A stretch of 64,000 nucleotides of DNA from Eutypa lata (GCA_022661535.1 JAKULF010000005.1:4154001-4218000), one strand, 5' to 3'; shown: positions 21,221 to 34,249, counted from the first letter of the stretch. Notes: a model not told the origin generated them from the sequence alone. Translations and numbers: made by a program.

Positions 21221-22382
21221 GATACCGTAGATCAAAAGGACCTGAAAACGAGACGCTGTACACACAAGATGTGGTTAGATGCTTCCAAGTCTTGAATGGT
21301 TATACACGTAGTCGTGTAGGTGATCATTTCATCGACGGCAACGTCGTCAAAATTAACAACTTACTTACCTTCAAGGCTGCCTGATGAGGTTATCTCTAGA
21401 GTACGACGGCGTTTCGTAGTAGAGGGTTTCTTGAGGCAATCACTGTGGACAACAAGCTAAAAATGACAATACGGATGATAATTTACGAAACAGGTAGTGA
21501 TAGGTGGGATGCAGGAGGCTAGATGTGACGACCATGGAAGAAGAAAAAGAAAGGGGGATGAATGAGGGGTAAAATGGTAATAAGTATTGATTTTTAACAG
21601 TGGCATAGAGGACAAAATCAGGCAGGCTAGGTAGGTAGGTTGCCTAGTACAATACTTGTAGATAGAATGAAGAAGATCGTAAGTGTGCCTCCCTACAAAG
21701 GTTGAGTGATGGGGTAGGTATGTAGTATGTGTGGGAGTTGACCAGCAAGTAGGGAGGTGGTAGGGAACCAACGGGTTGAAGACGTTGTAGCTGCCTTTTT
21801 ACAGCTCACACTGGTGGATGCTTTTTCTGATACCTGCAGGTCAACTATCATCCCAAGTATCATATGAATAGGTACCTACCTACCTTACTGTGTAGGTACC
21901 ATATCACGGTGGTTCACATATGCATGATATACAAGTTCAAGCCTCACATAAGGACCTGCAGCTTGATGTAATTGGTGGATTCGGGTTTTGTTTGACATGA
22001 CCCTTCCTCGGTACTGTCGGATTCGATACAGTGCCGTTACGCATCAAGTAGGATTATAATTTGCGTCGATCTAGTAGCTTTCTCTTCCCTGGTGGACAGG
22101 ACGGGCAAGCTGCGAGACTCATCCATCAAAAGATGGAGAATGGGGGTAAAGGGGGTAGCAGTACTAATGCTAGAACCCGTTCACCCGTTCTTAACAGCAT
22201 GTGCAATCGAGTCATCACATTATCACAGAATAGGCATGTTGAAGGGCAGAAACAGACCACTCATTATGTGCAACAGGGAGAAACCGGGTTTTCATAGCTG
22301 AAAATCATTCACTTTATGTAGCCGTTTTAAAACGCCGTTCCCTATGCCCATGAACCCTTGACCAAACATTGAGGTATCAAGT
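21221..22382. promoter_or_regulatory. Upstream region of the deaminase gene with a probable leader exon
   Basis: On the minus strand 21,456-21,369 is open and ends in a strong GTAAGT donor; a TGTACAG acceptor before 21,255 joins it in frame to the deaminase exon (…SLE/ASRFQVLL). No ATG is present in that exon, so it is either 5' leader or part of a longer N-terminus. The remainder up to 22,382 includes pyrimidine-rich leader sequence and the 3' flank of the eS19 gene. Confidence 0.45.
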
Positions 22383-23249
22383 TTACTCGTCATCCTCCTC
22401 CTCCTCCTCAGCCTCAGCGGTGGTCTGGGCGATACCTGTAACCAGTTAGCAAATATCCCATTCAATAGTAGCTTCGTAGGAGCAACGTACGGTCCAAATC
22501 TCGCTGTCCGCTCTGGGTGATACGGCGGCCACCCTTGTCCTCATCCTGCTCAAGGACACCAATCTTCTCGAGGGCCTGGAAGATCTTGCGGTCGACGGAA
22601 CCGCTGGCATCGACGTGTCGCGAGGGTCGGACACCTCGGTTCTTGGCGGTACCATGTGTCTTGCGGAGGCGGCCAACACCGACAGTCTTGCGCATATAGA
22701 CGTGACGGGCGACAGCTGCGGCGCGAACGTAGAACCAGTCTTTTAAGGTAGCTAGCATTAGACACAGGTCGAATTTTCAAGTGTGGTCAGTAGTCACTTA
22801 CCAATGTTCTGGGGAGGAAGCTCTCGGGAAACACCCGTCTTGACGGTGTCGACCCAACCCGGGATGGGGAGCTTTCCCTGACGCTTCAAGAAGCCAGCAT
22901 ATGCGTCGCTTTGGTATTCGTTAGTCCAAATATGAAGATGAAGACGGGGGCTTTCCAAGGTAGAGCTGCTTACATGAACTTTTGCGCCTGCAAGTTGAAA
23001 ACTACCAGTCAGCATGATTCCGTCATCAGAGATCTTTCGATCCCCTCGCGCCTGCTCCACGTAATTCTATGAACTCCATCTCATCGATGCGATACAGCGA
23101 ATTCGAGAACCCAAGTATTCCCTTGGGGATTCTCTTATCCACCCATCACGGCGACTGGCGCTTCGAGAGAAAAAGTGTGGTCCGGAGCGTCAGGTTGTGG
23201 AAATCGGGGTACCTACATCAACGTCGCGAACGGTAACACCACCAGTCAT
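22383..23249 (-). CDS. rps19: Ribosomal protein eS19 (RPS19)
   Basis: Component of the 40S subunit needed for 18S rRNA 3' maturation. Five exons: 23249-23217, 22987-22974, 22908-22802, 22739-22491 and 22435-22383, giving 151 residues. The protein runs MTGGVTVRDVD, AQKFIDAYAGFLKRQGKL, ELPPQNIDWFYVRAAAVARH, MRKTVGVGRL, RGVRPSRHVDASGS, ALEKIGVLEQ, GGRRITQSGQRDLDRIAQ and an acidic tail of Glu/Asp. Exon 2 is only 14 nt (AQKF plus two bases). Branch-point-like CTAAC precedes the third exon. Intron 1 is the longest (229 nt), common for ribosomal protein genes. No paralogue is seen in the window. Confidence 0.96.
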
Positions 23250-25013
23250 TTTTGCGGTATTGACTTTGTTGTGTGGGAAGGAAAGTCGTAGGGGTTATTG
23301 TCGATTCGGTCGGCCGGTTGGTGGTTGGTGATACGCTGTTGTTGAGTTCTCAGAGGGAAAAGAGAAGCGTTCAATTCACAGATGATAAAATTGTGCAGTA
23401 CAAAGTGGGAGATAAGCCCCACTAGCCGATGGAAATTCTTGGCAGGGCTAGGGCTTCCTCGGTTTCTTTTCCGCTTTTCAAGCCACCAATTCTTGTGTGT
23501 GTGCACAGACATTGTTTGTTTTGTGGATCCTGTTCTATATCAGGATTAGTGTATAATTATGGGTGGCAGGTGGTACACTGTACTACGAACCTAGTCCTCT
23601 TACATGGATCATTATGAATTCTTAACTGATTGTGATGCTATCTCTACCCTCTACCGCCATCGTTGTTGCTTCCGCTTCTTCAATATCGGCTTTTATGGGT
23701 TTTAAATCCGTGATATTGTCCATGAGTACTTTCGCGAACATGGGGGCTTCTCTCCGGGATTGACATTGCAGGTGCTTGTGATGGCAGCTGAATGTCACCC
23801 GCGTTCAGGGCTTCTTCGGTTACGGAGGCGCATGTCTTGGCTCGGGTCAGGCCTGACACTCGGTCTTGAGATGGTCGGAGCAGACCTGCCAATCTCCCGC
23901 AGCTACACCTATGCACAATGCCGGCATCATTGAGACGAAATGGGGACGGGGGGAAGGTCACCAACTTGACGGTTTCGGCCACCGTGCGGTAGCAACGATT
24001 ACCTCCGTTGTCATTCTCGACCCTCAAGACAATACAGCCCCATGCAACAGTAATACGGGATCTAATTCACCAGTATACCTAAGTAGACCAGTTCTGGGGT
24101 AAATTGTATACATGGTTCTCGATCATCTTGGTAATAAGGATAGCGAGTGACCTTTCTTAAAGCTCGGTTCAACGTCCCGACACTATAACGGTGTTGATTT
24201 GTGCCACAGAATCGGGCATCGCCTCGGAATTAGGTAAGCTGAAATTCAGGGTTTAGATTGTGATAAACTTATGAGAGAAGCCTGTTCAAGTTGCATATAT
24301 GGAACGATCCGGTAGCTATAATGTTGAGATTGGCAACCGTGATGTTCACTGGCATGTTCACCCAATAAGTTTATTTCTCTTCCTCTCATCGTAGTTCCTC
24401 ATTACGCATGTTATCCTGGGAGAGCCCCTGGCCCAATATTGATCACATGAAGCAAGCGAAGAAAAACCCTCCAATAGCGCAAAGACAAAAAGAAAGCCAG
24501 GACATGGTGGAGTTTTAACAAATCTTCTGTCAAGTGATCCAAATGATCCAATCCGAATAACATGAAGTTGGTTAGTAATAATGGTCGTTTATTCCACTGT
24601 GGATATCGATGCATAAGGAATATTCAAATCTATGAACTTTCATGTCATGAAATATGTGTAAATGCATAGCCCGTAATACAAATATCATTTGCTAAGCTTC
24701 TCCCGTGATACGATATCTTGTTTACACTGCTTATCAGCAGTGCCCGAGAGGCCATGGAGCTAAAGACATTGATAAAGGGGTAAGCAAGATGAGTAAACGT
24801 TGGCTTAGGGTTCATGTAGGGGCAACTTGGCATGATATATTTCTAATCGTGAATAAACTTAACATGTTATTTAAATCAAGGATAATAATAGAAAGGAGGT
24901 AGTAAAAATTTGTGTTTTGGATTGGCTCAGCGATGTTTTGTTTTTAGTTACCATTGAAGTTATCAACTTGTTTTCTACTCTATCTCAGAACAAAGCCAAC
25001 TCATGTCCTAGAT
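23250..25013. other. Intergenic region, no supported gene
   Basis: 1.76 kb upstream of eS19. A 115-codon minus-strand frame at 23,680-24,027 matches no family I know and lacks splice support. The part after about 24,100 is AT-rich but retains CpA, so it is not heavily RIP-mutated. Confidence 0.5.
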
Positions 25014-25789
25014 TTAAGGTCCCACTGGGGGCACTTCAACGGCAAATCGAGCGTGGTTACTGGAAAGGGCAGGTTAGACACGGAAGACCAAGTGGATCTC
25101 CGAGCAGAATAGGGGTCATAACTCACTCAGCGTTCGAGACAGCCTTTTCCGGGTCTTCCAGGGCAAACCTCTTGCAGTTTTCGACATCGTAGCCATGGTC
25201 GGTAGTGCCTAATACGTCTCTAAAGTGGGTTGCCTCGTGGATAATGGTGCTGTAAATTCAGTGAGAACGATTCCTCCTAGCATGAAAGAGGGTTAATTAA
25301 TATCGAACTTACTCCCACTGAGAACGGTGCTTCCCTGCAGGCGGGAGCATTTCTTCGTTGAAGTATACACTGCAGATTTTGACGTCTCCGTAGGTGTTAC
25401 CAACCGTCGCGTAGACGACATCGCTGGTGCAGGAGCAGTCATAGGAGAATGTTGTGGCCAGATCGGGCGCGAATTTCTGGAACAATACTCATCTCAGTAT
25501 CATGCCTCATGGTTTTCACGCGGGTTCATATAACAGCAAGGTTACGTACTTTGAAGGCAGTCAAAACTCGATTGTATCTCTCGGTACTGAAAGTGCCGTA
25601 CCAGGTGGTTTGGACCTCGCTGCCATTGGGATTTGCCTCCAGATGGTCAACGGCCGCATATGCCTTGGTGGTGGCTCGCCCGATAGCCGCCTCAAGTGTC
25701 GCTATCTGCGAATCGGAGCATGACTTGAACGTCGCGGCCGAGCTTCCGGACAGCAGGGAAAGAAGACTGACTAGATGAAGGATTTGCAT
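25014..25789 (-). CDS. Secreted aspzincin metalloprotease (M35 / lysine-specific metalloendopeptidase type)
   Basis: Small secreted zinc protease. Exons are 25789-25550, 25476-25313, 25249-25127 and 25059-25014, giving 190 residues; introns are 63-73 nt. Residues 1-19 form a signal peptide (LHLVSLLSLLSGSSAA). Then YNRVLTAFKKFAPDL, a CSC motif and ICSVYF precede the zinc motif HEATH (TIIHEATHFRDVLG). The aspzincin signature GTTDHGYD supplies the third, Asp, zinc ligand, and the protein ends with NADNHARFAVEVPP as in this family. A cysteine in CSDSQ and one in VENCKRF probably pair. It is shorter than deuterolysins with a propeptide, so it resembles the peptidyl-Lys metalloprotease branch with little propeptide. 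It is transcribed in the same direction as the serine protease upstream. Likely a digestive or effector-type protease; no direct evidence for role. Confidence 0.9.
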
Positions 25790-26684
25790 CTTGATTGCTT
25801 TGAGGTAATAAGCGATGGAACTGGAAATCGTGGCGGCAGGTCACGATTCTAATACACTGATAGAGGTCTCGCGGGTTACCTTCTTATTATCATTTCATTC
25901 AAAGCGGTGGGCATATTCTTCTTACCCTTGTTTCTTAGCACATATCTTTTAGGAAGGTACGAGGTAAATGGGGTATGTTTGCCGTTTGCAGGGACCTCTC
26001 CGTTCATTATCTCGTATCCGAAATGGTACGAACAACCGAAAACTTGGCGTTAATACCTGGATTAATTATGTTTTCTTCAGTTCATATAGTTACTCAAAGC
26101 TATATAAATTGCGATAGATACCCGCTGAACCCCTTGAAGTTGATCCGATTGAGCGTGGGCCAGCAGGTAGTTAGTCGTATGTAGTTAGACAAGATCAGCA
26201 TGAACCCCTACCGACCAGCTCGGTTCTCCATCCCCGGAGTAACCTGATAAGGTGCTGTGATCTGATAAATACGGAGCGGTTGGAGGGACGGCAGGAACCG
26301 AGATTGGCATGGATAAGTCAGCAGAAACTATTATATACTATTTGATATCCTGCTCTCCTTCGGTTAAGTGTCGCGTGCTTGTTGTCTGACAAGAGTAGCA
26401 TCCCCCACCCTTCCCGTGTGTCAACAGGAGTTAGCGTAAGTCAAGTCACTAGTGCACATTGATTTCATGAAGTTTCAGAGAGCCCTATCTCCACTCAAAG
26501 ACAAAGTAAACTTTGTTACAATATGTACAGCTATCCAACTATCTTCAGTGAAAAGTAGTTATATATGTAATATATGGCATATGAATAACCCCGTGGGTAT
26601 AGACCAAGGTCGTGAAATATTTTCATAGATATGCCTCCTTCTAACCGGGTTTGTTAACAATAGCCCCCTCTTCTTAACTCTCCC
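25790..26684. other. Intergenic, no gene seen
   Basis: Promoter of the metalloprotease and 3' flank of the serine protease. No coding frame or recognisable element. Confidence 0.6.
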
Positions 26685-27674
26685 TTACGGGAAGTCGTTC
26701 CGGGCCGAGATGATGGTGTTCAGGAGGTTGTTGCCACCAGAGAAGATGCTGTTAGCACTGCTGGTTCCACTGCAGACAGCGTACAGGTATCGGCTGTCAC
26801 CCTCGTACTGCCAGAAAGGACCACCGCTCTGGCCGCCGGCAACGTCAGTGTCGGTGATGTAAGGGCCGTAGTCGTCGCAGCTGTAAGGACGCGGCTGGAC
26901 GGTACTGCCCTCAGAGCGGTACGGCCGGGCGCCGTTAGCTAGGTCGCCCGGGTAGCCGTAGTTATAGAAGATAGGCCGGTTCGTGAGCGAGTCGTCGATC
27001 AGCTTGGCGCCGAAGTAGCCCTGGCTCTCGCCGAGACGGCCGTCCAGGATGAAGACCGCCCAATCCTCCTTCCAGTCACACGAGTCCGGGTTGTCGTTGA
27101 CGTCGTACCCCGGCATCGAGATGATCGTCGTGACGTACGCCCCGCCCGCCCGCTCGCTGTCGTAGAAGTTGGGCGAGAACCGGATGCTGACCGATGTGCC
27201 GGCGCCAGGGGCGCAGTGCTTAGCCGTCGCCACGTGGCGGGGGCCTACCAGTGTGCCGGAGCTATAACATGCTTAGTCAGTAATCAATGCTTTCTACGTA
27301 ACCAGAGGCAAATTTATCATATCAACTTACCAGTAAACTCCATTGGACCATTGGATCTTTCCGATCGCCGAATAGGGGTACTCGGTGTTGGGCCAAAGCT
27401 GGCGGTTGTCAGCGCCGATGACGCCGCGCTCAGCTAGCACCGACGTGGTAATGTCAAGGGGAGCGGCCTCGGTGACATTGTTCTTGGCGAGGTCCTCCTT
27501 CGTGAGGGTGATGTACTCGGGCGTAGGTCCAACCCAGTCGACGACGAAGTCGTCAGTGGGCTGACCAAGCAGGGTGTGAAACTCCGACTCCCGCTTCAAG
27601 GGCGAAGGGGCTGCCAGGGAGCTAGAAGCGAGAGCGAGCACAGCAAGGCTCGATGAGCGACCGAGGAAAACCAT
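26685..27674 (-). CDS. Secreted V8-type (glutamyl endopeptidase-like) serine protease
   Basis: Chymotrypsin-fold (S1B-like) extracellular protease. Exons are 27674-27331 and 27261-26685, giving 306 residues with a 69-nt intron. Signal peptide about 1-22 (SLAVLALASSSLA), Kex2 site Lys27-Arg28, a propeptide, then RGVIGADNR, the usual mature start of glutamyl endopeptidases. The catalytic triad is complete: His130 (TAKHC), Asp181 (KEDWAVF) and Ser260 (GGQSGGP). The splice junction restores YCSGTLVGPRHV. Cys115/Cys131 and Cys176/Cys243 are plausible disulfides. A TATA element lies about 95 bp before the start. The gene is the last before the 30-kb AT island, whose edge is under 1 kb away. Glu specificity is by family resemblance only. 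Confidence 0.92.
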
Positions 27675-27763
27675 GTTGGCGGAGGTTATGGGACTGGTAA
27701 CCTGTCTTGATGGGGATATAGGGCATGAAGATCTCGTTCTTCGATGCCGCCGGCACCCTTCCA

Positions 27764-27771
27764 TATTTATA
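27764..27771 (-). promoter_or_regulatory. TATA box of the serine protease gene
   Basis: The minus strand reads TATAAATA 90-97 bp upstream of the protease ATG, a normal spacing once a short leader is allowed. Location is the only support. Confidence 0.55.
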
Positions 27772-28618
27772 TTCCACGGGCGATGCCATCGCCGGGAGAC
27801 AGGCGGCTTGCTCTGCCTTGGAGCTGAAAGGTCCTCCAAACCCGAATAAGAATGTATGTAACGTAGGAACACATCATTCACGACCAGATTGCTTGGCTAA
27901 GCACGCTAGCTAATAGGAACCCCCATTAGCTGTGATGTCGAGGCCCTCAACGACCGTCTCACCCCCGTTGGGCGACGAGAATGCATGATTTCGGTAATGT
28001 GGTCCTAGAGAGTAAGCAGCGATGGATTCCAGCCTGTTTTTCAGCACAAGGTTCAACATCTAAATTTGGTAAGCAGAAGGGCGCAAGTTGAATCGTGATT
28101 CGGTGATCTATCTACTTAGTGAATCTTGGCAGGGCAGTGTATGCACCTGTGTCCGTGGATACTTTCTTGCCATGTGCCTCTTACGTGCAGGTGCGAAGGA
28201 TTGGGAAATGATCGGCTTCCACATAGAGTCAGGGCTCGGAACTCTTCTTCTACGGCGCGGGCACCACAATACATAGTGGTCCAGTGAGTATCTAAACAAA
28301 CTAGAGTCCTAGGAATGAGCGCGATTGACCTTGTGGACAGTCTGTTTTAGACTGTCTGTAAACCGCAGCGCGTGAGTGAACAGCACTGAACAGAGACTCC
28401 CATGTCTTCAGTGAAGAGGACTGGAGAATCCCTGTTTAAAATTGCCAAGACTTCTTTTTTCCATGCCTCCGTCCGAAAGTCCTGTCAAAAAGCCTTGATC
28501 CGGAGCTGGACCGGCTCCAAGCGGTGATTCCACCTGCCATTCTTTCTCAGCTGCATGTATAAGGCTATCCAGACAAGGGAGTTCGCACCATGGAGCTTAT
28601 GAAAATGCAACCCAAAGC
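27772..28618. other. Intergenic between protease gene and AT island; short palindrome
   Basis: No gene is supported. A perfect 8-bp inverted repeat, GACAGTCT with loop GTTTT, lies at 28,336-28,356. It could be a remnant of a small foldback element. Composition is still normal up to about 28,680. Confidence 0.5.
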
Positions 28619-28765
28619 TTACCTCATACATCAAGCCTTTCTCGGCTGGTTGTATTTTACGTATCCATTAAGTTTAATATAAAAAAATCTTTATAAATCC
28701 CAAATCTTAACCGAAAAAGGCTTAATTTAATTTAATAATTTTAAGCCTTATATATATTAAAAATA
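28619..28765 (+). repeat. Left terminus of island 2 (family 1 end, partly RIP-mutated)
   Basis: Begins TTACCTCATACATCA and contains a 15-base arm GCCTTTCTCGGCTGG at 28,635-28,649; the facing arm at about 28,708-28,721 has decayed to TTAACCGAAAAAGGC. It is the reverse complement of 59,170-59,327, with differences mainly C to T or G to A. Past 28,760 the homology continues into fully RIP-mutated DNA. Confidence 0.8.
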
Positions 28766-29120
28766 AAGTTTTTTTTATATAAATCGATTTTTATTTTTTA
28801 TATATATTATTTAATAATTAATTAATAAAAATATATATTAAAAAATAATTATATATTTAAATATTAAATTAAATAATAATTATAAATATATATATATTAT
28901 TATTATAACTTTTATTAAAAGTAATTTTTTTAAGTTTAAATTTAAAAAAGTTATATATATTAAAATTATTTTATTTAAATAACTTATAATTAATATATTA
29001 TTAATATAATTTTAATTATTTTAAAAAATATTATTTAAAAATAATATTAAATAAAAAGAATTTAAAACGTTATAATTTTAATAATATAATAAATAATTAT
29101 AATATATTAAAAAAACGTTT

Positions 29121-29299
29121 AAATTAAATTATATAAATTATTTATTTAAACGATTATTTAAATTAAAAGAATTATAATATTTTAAGTTTTTTTTATAATA
29201 TTATTTTTAAACGATTTTATTCGAAAGAATTATAATAATAATAATAATAATATATAAATTAAATAATCGTTTAAATAAATAATTTATATAATTTAATTT
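29121..29299. repeat. Perfect 41-bp inverted repeat in family 1
   Basis: Arms at 29,121-29,161 and 29,259-29,299 are exact reverse complements with a 97-bp loop containing an AAT microsatellite. Diverged versions of the same hairpin occur near 50,540-50,750 and 56,280-56,400, so it belongs to the repeat family and is not a chance AT palindrome. Confidence 0.75.
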
Positions 29300-29771
29300 A
29301 AATTTATAAATTATAAATTATTTTATAAAATTATAATATTTAAAACTTTTATTATATTAAATTATATTTATATAACTTTTTTATAAATAATTAAAACGAT
29401 AATAATAATATATATATAAATAACGTATTAAAACGCGTTTATAAAGTAATTTTAATAAAATAATTTATTAATTTTAATTTATATAATTTTATATTAATTT
29501 TAAAATAATTACGAAATTTTTTATTTATATATTAATTTATAAAATATTTATAATAAAGTTTTTATATTTATTAAATATATTTTTAATTTATTATAAATTA
29601 ATTTATAATAAATTACGATATTTATTAATATATAAAATCACTTGTTTTATTAAATTAATTTAAATAATTATAATTTTATATTAATTTTAAACATTTTATT
29701 AATCGAAATTTAATATATTAATTTAATATAAAAAATATATATAACGAAATTATAATAATTTAAAATTTATT

Positions 29772-30600
29772 ATTATTATTATTATTAATTTTACGTTAAT
29801 AACTTATTATATTAATTATATTAATTTAAATATAAATATATAATATATTTTTAATTATATTTTACGTATTAAAAATTTAATATTTAATATCGTAATTAAA
29901 GTATTACGAAAGCTTATAAAGTAAATTATAACTTAATAACTTAATAAAATTAAATTAAATAATCGAAATTTTAACGTTTTTTTAACTTTAAACGAGCCGT
30001 AATTAAACCGTTACGATTAAGTTATTAAATCGTTAAATACGTATTATAATAAACTTTAAAAATAAAAACCGTTAAATTAAATTAATAATTACTTTAACTT
30101 TTAAATAAAAATTATCTTTTTAATTTTATTAATTTATAAATTCGATTAAACTTTATTAATTTTTATAATAATAAATTTAACTTTTATAATTAATTAACGA
30201 TAATTATTAATTAATTAATAAAAGCTTAAATTATTAAATTAAAATATTAATTATTTTATAATTTAAATGCGATTTATTATTAAATCGATAATATTAATTT
30301 TATTAAAGATTAATTTATTTAATTAATCATTATAAAGCTTAAATTTTTTAATAAACGAAAAAGAAAAAATATATTTAAAAGCTTTTTATATAATTAAATC
30401 GCGATTAAATTAACGTAATAATACGTCGAAAAAATTAAATTTATAAATAAATAAAATAATAATATTTTACGAAATTAATAATTAATAAAGTTTTATTAAT
30501 TACGTAATATTTTCTTTTTAATCGAAAGATAATTAAAGTTATATTATTAACGTTAAATATTTTTTATAAAAAAAAAACTTTAAATTTAATTTTTAAAAGT
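29772..30600 (+). repeat. Large direct repeat, partner at about 32,152-32,950
   Basis: The two segments start with an ATT microsatellite and TTAATTTTACG and stay collinear for about 800 bp. Differences are mainly C/T and G/A. A reverse-complement copy covers about 35,930-36,660, and part of another lies near 31,140-31,420. Probably the body of a transposon; its type is not readable. Confidence 0.7.
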
Positions 30601-30814
30601 AATAAATTAAAAAACGATAATCGTTAAAAAATTCGAATTTTTTTTTACGAAAAAAAAAAACAATTAAACTTTTAATTATTAAATTAAACGATTAATTTAA
30701 AATTTAAAATAATTTAAAATAATAAATTTTAAATTTTAATACTTTTAATTTTTTAAATAAATAAATAATTATTACGTAATAATGAATTTAATATAATATT
30801 TTATAATTAACGAT

Positions 30815-31020
30815 AAAATTAATTAATTTATATTTTATATATTTATTAAATTTAATATAATTAAATATTTATAAAGTTTTAAAAATTAATTAAAAAAACT
30901 TAATTTAATTTAATAAATTTAAGCGTTTTATATATTAAAAACGTTTTTTTATATAAATTAACTTTAATTTTTTTAATATTTTTTTAAATAATTAATTATT
31001 AAAAATAAATATTAAATATT
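30815..31020 (+). repeat. Family 1 terminus, fully RIP-mutated copy
   Basis: Aligns base for base with the island terminus once C/T and G/A differences are allowed, including AACTTAATTTAATTTAAT and the following TTTATATATTAAAAACG segment. The inner part resembles 28,720-28,870. Confidence 0.65.
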
Positions 31021-34000
31021 AATTAAATTATAATAATTTTAATTAAATAATAATTATTTTAATTAATAATTATTTTTTATTAAATTTAAATTATAAAATT
31101 AATTATTTAATTTTATAAATAAAAATTTAATTATTTTTCTTTTAAAAAAAGTTTATATTTTTTTAATAATTCTTTTATTATTTTATTATTTTTAAAATTT
31201 AAATTTAACTTTTTATTTTTTATAATAAATATTTAATAATAATAATATAATTTCGATTATTTTTAATAAAGAAATATTACGTAATTAATAAAAGTTTTTT
31301 TAATTATTAATTTATAACGTATTATTAATAAATTTAATTTATTAATTTATAAATTTAATTATTATAATAATTAATTATTATTTTTTTAATTATAATTTCG
31401 TTACGATTTAATTAAATATTTTTTTAAATATTTTTTTTTAAAAACGATTAATAAATAAAATAATTATTATGTTTATTTCATTTTTATTAATAATTATAAT
31501 TTAAATTTTTTTAATTTTTATAATAATTTTATAATAATTAATTAAATATAATATTTTTAATAAATATAATAATCTTTAATTAATAATAATTATTATTAAA
31601 TAACGATTATTAATATTTTTTAATTTACCGCATTAATAATATTTTTATAATAATATATTATAATAATTAATAATAAAATTAATTAATAAAACATAACGTT
31701 ATAATTAAATATAATTTATATTATAACGTTATATTATTATTATAATATAATTAAAAAAACTTTTTATTAATATAAATATTAATAATATTTAATTAAATTT
31801 ACGAATTTTTAAAAGTTTAATAAAAAGTTTTATTTAAAATTATAAATAATTATTAATTCGAAATAAACGAGTTTTTAATTATAATTTATATATAATTTAA
31901 ATATAAAAAGTTTATAATTAATATATAATTATAATTATTTATATATAAAAAATAATTAATATATTAATATTTATAAATATAAAAATATTTATAAAATTAA
32001 ATTATTAATTTATATAATTAATTATATCATTATTAAATATATAAAAATATATTTAAAATTTATAATTATAATTAATTAAGTATATTTTTTAAATTTATAT
32101 ATTTATATATTTATGAATTTATAAATTTAAAAATATAAATTATAAATCTTTATTATTATTATTATTATTAATTTTACGATAATAATTTATTATATTAATT
32201 ATATTTATTTAAATATAAATATATAATATATTTTTAATTTATATTTTACGTATTAAAAATTCGATATTTAATATTATAATTAAAATATTATAAAAACTTA
32301 TAAAATAAATTATAATTTAACGATTTAATAAAATAAAATTAAATAATTAAAATCTTAATATTTTTTTAATTTTATATAAATTATAATTAAATTATTAAAT
32401 ACGCGTTATAATAAATTTGAAAAGTAAAAATCGTTAAATTAAATTAATTATTATTTCGATTTTTAAATAAAAATTATTTTTTTATTTTTATTAATTTATA
32501 AACTTAATTAATTTTTATTAATTTTTATATTAACGAATTTAATCTTTTTATATTAATAATAATTAATAAAAAAAGTTAAATTATTAAATTAAAATATTAA
32601 TTATTTTATAACTTAAATATAATTCGATTATTATATTAACGATATTAATTTTATTAAAAGTTATTTTATTTAATTAATTATTATAAAGTTTAAACTTTTT
32701 AATAAACGAAAAAAAAAACATTTAAACGTTTTTTATATAATTAAATCGCAATTAAATCGATATAATAATACGTTTAAAAAGTTAACTTTATAAATAAATA
32801 AATTTAATTTAATAACGATATATTATATTAAATTTAATAATTAATAAAACTTTATTAATTATATTATTTCTTTTTATTAAAAAATAATCGAAATTATATT
32901 ATTAACGTTAAATATTTATTATAAAAAAACTTTAAATTTAATTTTTAAGAATAAAAAATTAAAAGTAATAATTTTTAAAAAATTTAAATTTCTTTTTAAA
33001 AAAATAATTAAATTTAAAAAAATTAATTATTAATAATTTAAATAATATTATATTAATTATTTATTTATATTTAAAATTAATTATATATAAATAAATAAAA
33101 TATAAATTTTTAATAAAATAAATTTATAATATAATAATTATAATTTAAAATTTTTAAATTTAATATTTAATATTATAATAAAATTAAAAACTTAATAAAA
33201 TTTCGTAATTAAAAACGATTAACGAAAATATTAAAATATTTAATATTTAATTATATTATATAAATAAATAAATAATATATAATATATATATTTAAAAAAA
33301 GTTACGTATATTAAAAATAATAAAAAAGTTTATATAAAATTAAATTAAATATATTATTAATTATAAAATAAAAATAATTAAAAAATTAAAAAAGTTTATA
33401 ATAATCGTTTCGATTTTAAAATATTATTATATAATATTATAAAAGAAATATTTAAACGAAAATTAAAATATTAAAAATAATAAAGATATATAAACGTTTT
33501 AAAAGCATTTTTATTACGTTTTTTTAAATATCGTTTATAAGTTATTAAATAATTTTACGATTTATATAAAAGAACTTTTATTATATAATTTTTTAATATA
33601 ATGTTTTAATTATAAATTATATATTATTAAAAAAATATTCGTCTTTAAATTTAATTTAATTTTATTATTAATAATAATAAAAAAATAATAAAAATAAAAT
33701 TTAAATTTAAATTTATTATAATTATTATTAATAAAAATAAATAAACGTTAAAAATAATAATTACATTTTTAATAAAAACTTTAATAATTTTTATAATTAC
33801 GAATAAAATTAATATAATAAGTTTTATTATAAAAGTTATTAAATTAATATTAACGTAATTTTAATAATTATTATTAATATTAATTTAATTATAATATTTA
33901 TAATTAAAATTAATAATTAATTAAGCGATATAATTATAATAACGTAATTAATAAATATCGTTTTTCGAAAAAAACGACGGCTTTTTTTTATAATTATCGT

Positions 34001-34249
34001 TATAATTATTATTATAATTAATTTATTATTAACGTAAATTAATTATATATATAAATAATAAAGAATTTAATAAATTAATCTTTTTATCGTAATCGTTTTT
34101 AACGATAATAACTTTATCGTTATAAATATATTTAATAATAAAACTTAAAAACTTATTAAAAGTTAAAATAATAACGAAATTTACTTTAAATATTAAAATA
34201 ATATATCAACGTAATACGAACGTAATAAATTAATAATAATTATTTATTA

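Noticed and set aside
23680..24027. 115-codon minus-strand frame with several Cys and Ser
   Set aside because: No family match, no splice-site support for extension, and a competing open frame on the other strand.
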